A stretch of DNA of 64,000 bases. It comes from Rhodoplanes tepidamans (lineage in GTDB: Bacteria; Pseudomonadota; Alphaproteobacteria; Rhizobiales; Xanthobacteraceae). The stretch lies in the NCBI RefSeq assembly GCF_030813915.1, contig NZ_JAUSUJ010000003.1, positions 248,001-312,000 on the forward strand, in the 5' to 3' direction. Shown piece after piece: positions 46,537 to 54,319 of this stretch (position 1 is its first letter; each line of letters opens with the position of its first letter). Position numbers and translations under genes: made by a program. The notes below the pieces were generated by a model that did no database searches, was not told the origin of the DNA, and saw only the letters and a program-made list of their open reading frames with translations.

Positions 46537-49500
46537 GCCTCTCGGATCTGCTCGACCGGCTCGATGCGCGCGGCATCCGCCTGTGGGTCGAGGACGGCCA
46601 GCTCCGCTACCAGGCTCGCGCCGGTGCGCTCGACGCTCCCCTGCGTGCCGAGATCGCCGCGAGGAAGCCGGACCTGATGGCCCGGCTCGCGACGCTCGCA
46701 GCCGCTGCCGTACCTCCGGCGGCGCCTGCGTCGCCGATCGTCCCCTGCCCGGCCGACCGGTTCCGCCCGTTTCCGCAGACGCCGATCCAGGAGGCCTACC
46801 GGGTCGGCCGGTCGGAGGCGATGGCGCTCGGCGGCGTCGCCGCCCACAGCTATGTCGAGCTGGAGCGGAGCGGCGTCGGGGTCGAGACCGTGGCGCGCTG
46901 CCTCGACGAGGTGATCACCCGCCACGACATGCTGCGGGTGGTGATGTGCGAGGGCGGGCAGCAGCGCGTGCTGGAGACGGTGCCGGCCTACGAGATCGCG
47001 ACCACGGACCTGACCGGGCTGTCCGAGTCGGACTGGGCCGCGGCGCTGGTGGCGATCCGGCGCGAGATGGAGAGCTGCACCCGCGATCCCGGCACCTGGC
47101 CGCTGTTCGAGATCCGGGCGACGCGCCGCGGCGACGTCGTGCGGCTGCATGTGAGCGTCGACCTGATCGCGCTCGACGCCTTCAGCTGGCAGCTCTTCTT
47201 CCAGGAATGGCTCGACCTCGTCGACGGCATCGTGCCGCCGCCGGCGCCGACGCTGCTGTTCCGCGACGTGCTGCTCTCCGGCCGCGACACCGGCGCGGCG
47301 CGCCGCGCCGCCGCCCGGGCCTATTGGCGGGACGCGCTTCCGGCGCTGCCGCCGGCCCCGACCCTGCCGCCGCCCGCCGCCGGCACGCCGAACCGCTTCC
47401 GCCGCTTCGCCGGCCGCCTGGAGGCGCCGCGCTGGGCGGCCTTCAAGGCGACCTGCCGGGCGACCGGCGTGACGCCGTCGATCGCGCTGTGCACCGTGTT
47501 CGCCAACGTGCTGTCGCGCTGGAGCCGCAACGAGGACGTCGCCCTCGACGTGACGCTGTTCAACCGGCCGCCGATCCATCCCGAGATCGAGCGGGTGCTG
47601 GGCGAGTTCACCGACGTCACGTTCCTGGGCTTCTGCGGCATCGAGCGGCCGCTCGCCGATCAGATGCGCGATGCCGGCACGGCGCTCCTGGAGCACATCG
47701 AGCACGGCGCCGTCGACGGCGTGACGCTGCTGCGCGAGCTCGCCCGGCTGCGCGGCGACTTCGGCGGCGCGCTGATGCCGGTCGTCTTCACCAGCATGCT
47801 GATGGGCGACGCCCGCGCCGCGCGGCCGATCTCCTGGCGGCAGGTCTACGGCCTGAGCCAGACCCCGCAGGTGGCGCTCGACCATCAGGTGATCGAGCGC
47901 GACGGCGCCATGCTGTTCAACTGGGACATCTCGGCGGCCGGCATCGACCTCAACGCCGTGCCGCCGATGCTGGCCGCCTACGAGGCGGCGCTCGACCGGC
48001 TCGCCTGCGAGCCCGAAGCCTGGACGCAGCCGCTGCCGCGCACGCTGCCGGGCGCGCAACGGGCGACGCGGGCCGCCGTGCGGGCCGAGGCGGGCGCCGC
48101 CCGCATTCCGGCCGGACCCGACGCCGGCCTCGACGCGCCGTTCTGGGCGGGCCTCGACGCACGGGCGGAGCGGCCGGCCGTGATCTGGTCGGGCGGCACG
48201 CTCACTCACGGCGCGCTGGCGGAGCGGGCGCTGGCGCTCGCCGCACGGCTCGACGCCGCCGGCGTCGCGCCCGGCGACCGGGTCGCGATCCGGCTCGCCA
48301 AGGGGCCGCTGCAGGCGGTCGCGGTGCTCGCCGTGCACGCGCTCGGCGCCGCCTATGTCCCGATCGCCCCCGACCAGCCGGCGGCGCGCGCCGCCGCCAT
48401 GACGGCCCAGGCGCGGCCCGCCGCCGTGATTTCTTCGCGCGACGGCGCGGGCGACGCCTTCGAGACCGGGCTCCCGACGGTCGCGGTCGGGCTCGACGAT
48501 CCGCTCGACATCGCGCCCGCCGCGCGCTTCGCGCGCCGCCCCAATGGTCCCGACGACCTCGCCTATGTGCTGTTCACGTCGGGCTCGACCGGCGTGCCGA
48601 AGGGCGTCGCCATGGCGCACGGCGCGGTGCGCAACACCATCGACGACATGATCGCGCGGTTCGGCTTCGGCCCCGACGATCGCGTGCTGGCGCTCTCGGC
48701 GCTCGATTTCGACCTCTCGGTCTACGACCTGTTCGCGCCGCTCGCCGCCGGCGGCGCCGTGGTGATGCCGGACCCGGACAGGACCCGCGATCCCGACCAC
48801 TGGCTGGCGCTCCTCGCCGCCCACCGGGTCACGGTGTGGAACTCGGTGCCGACCTTCCTGGCCATGCTGCTCGCCGCCTGGCGGATCGACGCGGCGGCGC
48901 TCGCCGGGCTGCGCCTCGTGCTGGCGAGCGGCGACTGGATGCCGCTCGACCTCGCCGGCCGGCTGCGTCGGCTCGCCCCGGCGGCGCGGCTGATCGTGCT
49001 CGGCGGCGCCACCGAGGCGGCGATCTGGTCGAATGCCCAGGAGGTCGAGACCGTGCCGCCGCAGTGGCGCGCGGTGCCCTACGGCCGGCCGCTGCGCGGC
49101 CAGCACTATCGGGTGCTCGACCGCGCCGGCGCCGACCGGCCCGACCTCGTCTGCGGCGAGCTCCACATCGGCGGCGCCGGGCTGGCCCTCGGCTACTGGG
49201 ACGACGCCGAGAGGACCGCCGCGGCGTTCGTCCGGCACCCCGCCGACGGCGAGCGGCTCTACCGGACCGGCGATCTCGGCCGCTTCTGGCCGGACGGCAC
49301 GCTGGAGTTCCTCGGCCGCGCCGACACACAAGTGAAGATCGGCGGCCACCGGGTCGAGCTGGGCGAGATCGAGCACGCCCTCGAATCCCATCCCGCCGTC
49401 GCCCGCGCCGTCGCCGCCGTGCAGGCCGGCGGCGCCCCGATGCTGGTCGCCCATGTGGTTCCGCGGCCCGGCGCGACGGTCGAGCCGGAGGCGCTGCGGG

Positions 49501-49895
49501 CGCATGTGCAGGGCCTGCTACCGCGCCACATGGTGCCGCGGCTGATCGGGCGCCTCGCCGCGCCGCCGCTCACCGTCAACGGCAAGATCGACCGCCGCGC
49601 CCTGCCGGTGCTCGCCGCCGCGGCGCCTTCCGCACGCCCCGCGTCACAGCTGGAGCGCCGGATCGCCGCCGTGCTCGGGCGCCTGCTCGGCCGCGCCGAC
49701 ATCCCGCCCGACGAGAACTTCTTCGAGCTCGGCGCCACCTCGGTGCTGCTCGTCGAGGCGCACGGGCGGCTGCGCGACGAACTCGGTGTCGCCCTGTCGG
49801 TGACGGATCTGTTCGCCCATCCGACCCTCGCGAGCCTCAACGCCGCGCTCGCCCACCGCGCGGCGGAGCCGCGCCCGGACACGCCTCCCGCATGA
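46533..49895 (+). CDS. NRPS4: TubC docking-cyclization-adenylation(Cys)-PCP
   Basis: 1,120 residues from a GTG overlapping the NRPS3 stop, with GGAGG eight bases upstream. Residues 1-55 are a TubC N-terminal docking domain (LDARGIRLWVEDGQLRYQA). The cyclization domain (about 80-525) carries Asp210-Asp215-Ser218 in DLIALDAFS, LGEFTD (Glu for the usual Asp), PVVFTSM and SQTPQVALD. The adenylation domain (about 550-1010) has FTSGSTGVPKG and pocket D-L-Y-N-L-S-L-I-W plus Lys, so cysteine. PCP Ser1070 lies in LGATSVLL. The protein ends about 50 residues later with no thioesterase or reductase, so it may be the last module, released in trans, or an internal one feeding PKS1 or the small carrier protein. 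The type II thioesterase gene follows with an ATGA overlap. Confidence 0.94.
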   Translation: MSLSDLLDRLDARGIRLWVEDGQLRYQARAGALDAPLRAEIAARKPDLMARLATLAAAAVPPAAPASPIVPCPADRFRPFPQTPIQEAYRVGRSEAMALGGVAAHSYVELERSGVGVETVARCLDEVITRHDMLRVVMCEGGQQRVLETVPAYEIATTDLTGLSESDWAAALVAIRREMESCTRDPGTWPLFEIRATRRGDVVRLHVSVDLIALDAFSWQLFFQEWLDLVDGIVPPPAPTLLFRDVLLSGRDTGAARRAAARAYWRDALPALPPAPTLPPPAAGTPNRFRRFAGRLEAPRWAAFKATCRATGVTPSIALCTVFANVLSRWSRNEDVALDVTLFNRPPIHPEIERVLGEFTDVTFLGFCGIERPLADQMRDAGTALLEHIEHGAVDGVTLLRELARLRGDFGGALMPVVFTSMLMGDARAARPISWRQVYGLSQTPQVALDHQVIERDGAMLFNWDISAAGIDLNAVPPMLAAYEAALDRLACEPEAWTQPLPRTLPGAQRATRAAVRAEAGAARIPAGPDAGLDAPFWAGLDARAERPAVIWSGGTLTHGALAERALALAARLDAAGVAPGDRVAIRLAKGPLQAVAVLAVHALGAAYVPIAPDQPAARAAAMTAQARPAAVISSRDGAGDAFETGLPTVAVGLDDPLDIAPAARFARRPNGPDDLAYVLFTSGSTGVPKGVAMAHGAVRNTIDDMIARFGFGPDDRVLALSALDFDLSVYDLFAPLAAGGAVVMPDPDRTRDPDHWLALLAAHRVTVWNSVPTFLAMLLAAWRIDAAALAGLRLVLASGDWMPLDLAGRLRRLAPAARLIVLGGATEAAIWSNAQEVETVPPQWRAVPYGRPLRGQHYRVLDRAGADRPDLVCGELHIGGAGLALGYWDDAERTAAAFVRHPADGERLYRTGDLGRFWPDGTLEFLGRADTQVKIGGHRVELGEIEHALESHPAVARAVAAVQAGGAPMLVAHVVPRPGATVEPEALRAHVQGLLPRHMVPRLIGRLAAPPLTVNGKIDRRALPVLAAAAPSARPASQLERRIAAVLGRLLGRADIPPDENFFELGATSVLLVEAHGRLRDELGVALSVTDLFAHPTLASLNAALAHRAAEPRPDTPPA

Positions 49896-50671
49896 CAGTT
49901 CCGCCCTGCCTGCCCTATCGCTGCCGCAAGCCGCTCGCGGCGCTCGACCTGATCTGCTTCCACTACGCGGGCGGCAACGCCGCCGTGTTCCGCCGCTGGG
50001 ACGAGCGGCTGCCGGCGTGGATCAGCGTGCGCCCGATCGAGCTGCCCGGCCACGGCGCCCGCATGGGCGAGCCGCCGCTGGCCGACCCCGAGGCGCTGGT
50101 GGCGCAGCTCGCGGCCGAGCTGATCGGGGCGCAGCACCGCCCCTTCGCGCTGCTCGGCCACAGCTTCGGCGCCGCGCTCGCCTTCCGGGTGGCGCTCGCG
50201 GCCGAGCGGGCCGGACGACCGCCGGCGCATCTGTTCGTCTCCGGACGCCATGCGCCCTCCTTCGCGGGCCGGCTGCGGCCGCGCATCGGCCTCTCCGACG
50301 CGGCGCTGCTCGCCGAGCTGCGCTTCCTCGGCGGCACCCCGGACGAGGCGCTCGCCAGCACCGAGCTGATGGCCCTGATGGGCCCGATCATCCGGGCCGA
50401 CTTCGTCGCCAGCGAGCTGATGACCCGGGCGCCGCGAACCGACGCGGTCGCCTGTCCGCTCGACGTGATCGGCGCCGACGACGACCAGGAGGTCGACCAT
50501 CGCGAGCTCGACCGCTGGCGCGCCCACACCACCGGCGCCTTCACGCTCACGGTGATGCCGGGGCGCCACTTCTTCATCCACGACAGCGTCGACGCGATCT
50601 GCCGGATCGTCGTCGACCGCCTGTCGCCCCGCCTCGGGCCATCCGGCCGCCCCGCCGTCGCCCATGCCTAA
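49892..50671 (+). CDS. Type II thioesterase
   Basis: 259 residues, an alpha/beta-hydrolase of the GrsT/PchC/YbtT group. Nucleophile Ser91 is in GHSFGAALAF. The acid is in GADDDQEVD and the histidine in GRHFFIHD, with the typical front segment ICFHYAGGNAAVF and LPGHGARMGEPP. Such enzymes hydrolyse wrongly acylated or stalled carrier domains. As no terminal thioesterase is fused to any synthase in the window, this protein could alternatively release the finished chain. ATG overlaps the NRPS4 stop by four bases, and its 3' end overlaps the acyltransferase start by eight bases. Confidence 0.92.
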   Translation: MTVPPCLPYRCRKPLAALDLICFHYAGGNAAVFRRWDERLPAWISVRPIELPGHGARMGEPPLADPEALVAQLAAELIGAQHRPFALLGHSFGAALAFRVALAAERAGRPPAHLFVSGRHAPSFAGRLRPRIGLSDAALLAELRFLGGTPDEALASTELMALMGPIIRADFVASELMTRAPRTDAVACPLDVIGADDDQEVDHRELDRWRAHTTGAFTLTVMPGRHFFIHDSVDAICRIVVDRLSPRLGPSGRPAVAHA

Positions 50672-51881
50672 CGACGGACCCGACATGGACTCCATCCCCA
50701 CCGCACCCCGGCCGCAGCGCGGCTTCGTGCCCGAGATCGACGCGCTGCGCTGCTTCGCGCTGACCGCCATCGTGCTCCTGCACAGCAACGTCGTCGCCTC
50801 CGGCTGGGGGGCGCTCTGGCTGTTCTTCGTGATCAGCGGTTTCGTGATCACGCGGTCGATCCTCGAGCACCCCGAGCGCCGCCCGACCCGGACGGCGTTC
50901 CTGCTCGGCTTCGTCCGACGGCGGGCGGCGCGGATCCTGCCCGTCTACGTCCTCTATCTGTCGATCGTCGGCGGGCTCGGCCTGCTCGACCCCGGTTCGC
51001 GCTTTCCGGAGGCCCTGCCGTTCCTCGCGACCTTCACGTACAATCTGGCGGGGCTCCACGATCCGGCACTGTTCAAGGTGGGCGGCGTCGGCCATCTGTG
51101 GTCGCTGAGCCTGGAGGAGCAGTTCTATCTGCTGCTGCCGCTCGTCTTCGCCGTCGTGGCGCCGCGCCGCGTCGTCGTGCTGCTGCTCGCCGTCGTCGCG
51201 CTGAGCCCGCTGATCCGCTGGGGCGAGAGCCAGTGGCTGGGCGCCCTCGGGGTCCCCGAGGAGATGCGGGCGCTCGGCGTGTTCATGCTGAGCCCGGGCC
51301 AGTTCGACGGCTTCGCGGCCGGCGCTCTGGTCGCGATCGCCGCCCACGAGCGCGCCGTCACGCCCCGCCTCGCCTGGACGGCGGTGCTGCTCGCCGTGAC
51401 CGCAGCGGCGCTCTATCTCGTCGTCTACTGGGACCATGCGGGCACGCCGCGGCTCGGCCTCGCGATCGGCGCCGGCCGCGAGGCGATCGTCTACTCGGTG
51501 CTGATCCTCGCCGCCGTGGCCACCATCCTCGCCATCCTGGCGCGCCTGCCGCCGATCGTGTGGATGTGCCGGCCGCTGGTGGTCCGCTACATCGGCCGCA
51601 TCTCGTATGGCGGCTACGTCTACCACGCGCTCGCGCTGTTCGCGGCGATGATCGCTCTGCCCGGCTGGATCGCCGGCTCGCCGCTGCAGCGCCTCGCCGT
51701 CTTCGCGATCGGCTACACGCTGACGATCGCCTTGGCGGCGCTGTCGTTCCATCTGTTCGAGCGCCGCTTCCTCGACGGCCCGCTCGGCCGGCCGCTGCGC
51801 CCGGCCGTCGCCGCTCCGGACGCCATTGCCGCGGGCCTGGCCGCGCCGGCCGTCGCCGGTTCCGACGGGAGGGACGCATGA
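50664..51881 (+). CDS. Membrane acyltransferase, acyltransferase-3 (OafA/YrhL) family
   Basis: 405 residues with about ten transmembrane helices. Family hallmarks: EIDALRCFALTAIVLLHS at the front (the His is the proposed catalytic residue), LFFVISGFVITRSIL, RRRAARILPVYVL and HLWSLSLEEQFYLL. These proteins move acyl groups, often acetyl from acetyl-CoA, to sugars, lipids, peptides or antibiotics at the inner membrane. The SGNH extension found in some members is absent. Its place between the thioesterase and the DHB ligase, overlapping both, makes it part of the biosynthetic operon, so O- or N-acylation of the product is plausible. I do not recall such a gene in the yersiniabactin or pyochelin loci. 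A second ATG at 50685 is an alternative start. Confidence 0.88.
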   Translation: MPNDGPDMDSIPTAPRPQRGFVPEIDALRCFALTAIVLLHSNVVASGWGALWLFFVISGFVITRSILEHPERRPTRTAFLLGFVRRRAARILPVYVLYLSIVGGLGLLDPGSRFPEALPFLATFTYNLAGLHDPALFKVGGVGHLWSLSLEEQFYLLLPLVFAVVAPRRVVVLLLAVVALSPLIRWGESQWLGALGVPEEMRALGVFMLSPGQFDGFAAGALVAIAAHERAVTPRLAWTAVLLAVTAAALYLVVYWDHAGTPRLGLAIGAGREAIVYSVLILAAVATILAILARLPPIVWMCRPLVVRYIGRISYGGYVYHALALFAAMIALPGWIAGSPLQRLAVFAIGYTLTIALAALSFHLFERRFLDGPLGRPLRPAVAAPDAIAAGLAAPAVAGSDGRDA

Positions 51882-53491
51882 TCCCGGCGCGGCAGATCTG
51901 GCCGGAGGACTTCGCCGAGCGCTATCGCCGGCTCGGCTACTGGCGCGGCGAGACCTTCGGGGCGCTGCTGCGGGCGCGCGCCGCCGCCGATCCGGCGCAT
52001 CTCGCCGTCGTCGGCGGCTGCGACCGCTGGAGCTACGCCGACCTCGACGCCCGCGCCGACGCGCTCGCCGCCGGATTTCTGCGACTCGGTCTCGTGCCGG
52101 GCGAGCGGGTGCTGCTGCAGCTCGGCAACGAGGCGCGGTTCCTGTCGCTGGTGTTCGGGCTCTTCCGGGCCGGGCTCTTGCCGGTGTTCGCGCTGCCGGC
52201 CCACCGCCGCACCGAGATCCGCCATCTGATCACGCGCGCCGAGGCGGCCGCCTGTGTGGTGCGCGACACCATCGACGGCTTCGACCACCGCGGCCTCGCC
52301 CGCGAGATGCGCACGCTCTGCCCCGGCCTGCGCCATGTCGTGGTGGCCGGCGACGCCGCAGACTGCGTGCCGCTCGATCAGCTCGAAGCCGAGGCGCCGC
52401 GCGACCTGCCCGAACGATCTCCCTCGGAAGTCGCGTTCCTGCAGCTCTCCGGCGGCTCGACCGGCCTGCCCAAGCTGATCCCGCGCACCCACGACGACTA
52501 CATCTACAGCCTGCGCGGCAGCGCCGCGATCTGCGGCCTCGGCCGCGACAGCGTGTATCTGACCGCCCTGCCGGCGGCCCACAACTTCCCGATGAGCTCG
52601 CCCGGCAGCCTCGGCACGCTCCACGCCGGCGGCACCGTCGTGATGGCGCCGTCGGCGAGCCCCGAGGAGGCCTTCGCCCTGATCGCGCGCGAGCGCGTCA
52701 CCATCACCGGTCTGGTGCCGCCGCTGGCGCTGCTGTGGGCCGAGGCGGCGCCGGGCCTGCCGCACGACCTGTCGAGCCTGAAGGTGCTGCAGGTCGGCGG
52801 CGCCAAGCTGACGCCCGCGATGGCGCGCCGCATCGTCGCCGCCTTCGGGCCGCGGCTGCAGCAGGTGTTCGGCATGGCCGAGGGCCTGGTCGCCTACACG
52901 CGGCTCGACGACGACCCGGATCGCGTCCTGGAAACCCAGGGACGGCCGATCAGCCCCGACGACGAGCTTCTGGTCGTCGACCCGGACGACCGGCCGGTGC
53001 CGCCCGGCACGCCCGGCGCCCTGCTGACCCGCGGCCCCTACACGATCCGGGCCTATCACGACGACGACGCGGCGAACGCCGCCGCCTTCACGCCGGACGG
53101 CTTCTACCGCACCGGCGACGTCGTGATCATGAGGCCGGACGGCTACCTTTCGGTGCAGGGCCGGCTCACCGACCGCATCAATCGCGGCGGCGAGAAGTTC
53201 TCCCCCGAGGAGGTCGAGGACCATCTGCTCGCCCATCCGCAGGTGCGCGACGCCGCCGTGGTGTCGGTGCCGGACCCGGTCTGGGGCGAGCGCGCCTGCG
53301 CCTTCGTCCTGCCGCGCGACGACGCGCCGACGGCGCGCGCCCTCAAGGCCTGGCTGACGGAGCGCGGCATCGCCGCCTTCAAGATCCCCGACCGCATCGT
53401 CTTCGTCGCCGCCTTCCCGGAGACCGCGGTGGGCAAGACCAGCCGCCGCGACCTGCGCGAAGCGCTGCGGAAAAGCCTCGCGACGACCTGA
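51878..53491 (+). CDS. entE: 2,3-dihydroxybenzoate-AMP ligase
   Basis: 537 residues, ATG overlapping the previous stop (ATGA) with GGGAGGGACGC upstream. Activates DHB with ATP and loads it on the aryl carrier domain of NRPS1. Family segments: [14 protein letters not shown] at the front, [35 protein letters not shown] (A3), [13 protein letters not shown] with the Asn and Ser that contact the DHB hydroxyls in Dhb[17 protein letters not shown], and a C-terminal [10 protein letters not shown] (A10 Lys). A salicylate ligase (PchD/YbtE) is closely related, but the EntABC genes point to DHB. It is the final gene of the plus-strand operon, remote from the DHB biosynthesis genes, so the two operons must be co-expressed. 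Confidence 0.94.
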   Translation: MIPARQIWPEDFAERYRRLGYWRGETFGALLRARAAADPAHLAVVGGCDRWSYADLDARADALAAGFLRLGLVPGERVLLQLGNEARFLSLVFGLFRAGLLPVFALPAHRRTEIRHLITRAEAAACVVRDTIDGFDHRGLAREMRTLCPGLRHVVVAGDAADCVPLDQLEAEAPRDLPERSPSEVAFLQLSGGSTGLPKLIPRTHDDYIYSLRGSAAICGLGRDSVYLTALPAAHNFPMSSPGSLGTLHAGGTVVMAPSASPEEAFALIARERVTITGLVPPLALLWAEAAPGLPHDLSSLKVLQVGGAKLTPAMARRIVAAFGPRLQQVFGMAEGLVAYTRLDDDPDRVLETQGRPISPDDELLVVDPDDRPVPPGTPGALLTRGPYTIRAYHDDDAANAAAFTPDGFYRTGDVVIMRPDGYLSVQGRLTDRINRGGEKFSPEEVEDHLLAHPQVRDAAVVSVPDPVWGERACAFVLPRDDAPTARALKAWLTERGIAAFKIPDRIVFVAAFPETAVGKTSRRDLREALRKSLATT

Positions 53492-53905
53492 CCGGCTTCG
53501 AAGGCTCCTGCTCGTCTCTCCGGAAGCCGTGGAGCAGGGCAATTCCTTCGCACCTCGTCGAGCCCGAGAAGCGCCGTTCCAGACAGAGCCGGTCAGACTC
53601 TCCGGTCGCGGCTTCCGCCGGCGCACTCCGTTCGTGACCGGACGGCCGCTCGATCCCCACCGCCAGCCCGAGGTCGCGGTCACGCCCGCGCGGGCCGCGC
53701 CGGGGATGCGGTCAGTATAACTTCCTGAAATTCGATCAAAATTCCGCACCGGGACGGGTCGCGAGCGAAATTTCGCCGTGGAGACACCGGGACGGAATCT
53801 CGCTCGGCGTGCGCGGTCTCGCACCACCTGATCGATGCCCGAATTCGCGACCGGTCCAGCGAACCGGCCGGACGCTGGCGTACCACCGCCGCGATCCGGC
53901 AGAGA
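53492..53905. other. Gene-free stretch after entE
   Basis: No supported coding region. An inverted repeat CCTGCTC (53507-53513) and GAGCAGG (53532-53538) just after the entE stop could fold, but it has an 18-base loop and no T-run. An AT-richer patch around 53712-53780 contrasts with flanking GC-rich DNA and may be residue of imported or promoter sequence. Confidence 0.5.
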
Positions 53906-54199
53906 ATGGCGAGCCGAGGCGTGGACCTGCACGCCCTCGTGGCGGAGCCCCCGGACGCCGATGTGCTGCGGGAGATGGGCGGCTTCGCCGCCCAGCCGCT
54001 GATGGAGCTGGAGATCGAGGAACGGACCGGAGCGGCCTCCGGCGAGACGAGCGCCGAGCGGATCGCCCGGCGCAACCGGTACCCCGGCCGCGTACTGGCA
54101 CACCCCAGCCGAACGAGGCCGAAACCGACGTGCTGGAAACCATCGCCCGGTTCGAGCGATGATCCCACCGTCAGCCTGACGGCTCTCGCCGTCGCCTGA
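53906..54199 (+). pseudogene. Remnant of an IS256 (mutator)-family transposase, N-terminal fragment
   Basis: The first ~60 codons match the N-terminus of IS256-family transposases as I know them: DADVLREMGGFAAQPLMELE, then EERTGAASGETSAERIARRN, where intact enzymes continue with a GYR and TRAGTVELRIPKLR region. Here the similarity collapses after RRNRYPGR, and the frame ends after 97 residues without the DDE catalytic domain. It is therefore a decayed fragment and not mobile. No terminal inverted repeats or target duplication could be identified. It lies between the siderophore operon and the adhesin gene and marks a probable past insertion at this boundary. Confidence 0.75.
54168..54182. terminator. 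Short perfect hairpin near the adhesin 3' end
   Basis: CCGTCA-GCC-TGACGG forms a 6-bp stem with a 3-base loop, about 140 bp beyond the adhesin stop and at the end of the transposase remnant. There is no T-tract on either strand, so terminator function is weakly supported. The remaining bases 54200-54319 show nothing recognisable. Confidence 0.25.
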
Positions 54200-54319
54200 C
54201 CTGCCGGTCGCGGAAGGCGCCGCGGCCACGGGATCGACCGAGCAAGTCTTCGGGCGGGGGTCGGCGCGTCCCGGACGACGTCGAAACGTGCAACGGCTCT
54301 CCCGAGCTCCGACCGGCTC

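Noticed and set aside
42454-49895. Serine- or threonine-activating modules giving oxazolines, as in vibriobactin or agrobactin.
   Set aside because: All A-domain pockets read as the cysteine code (L-S-L-I-W core); none carries the serine or threonine pattern.
53809-54162. A 117-codon frame overlapping the transposase remnant.
   Set aside because: Arg/Pro-rich, no similarity to any family I know, and out of frame with the recognisable transposase fragment.
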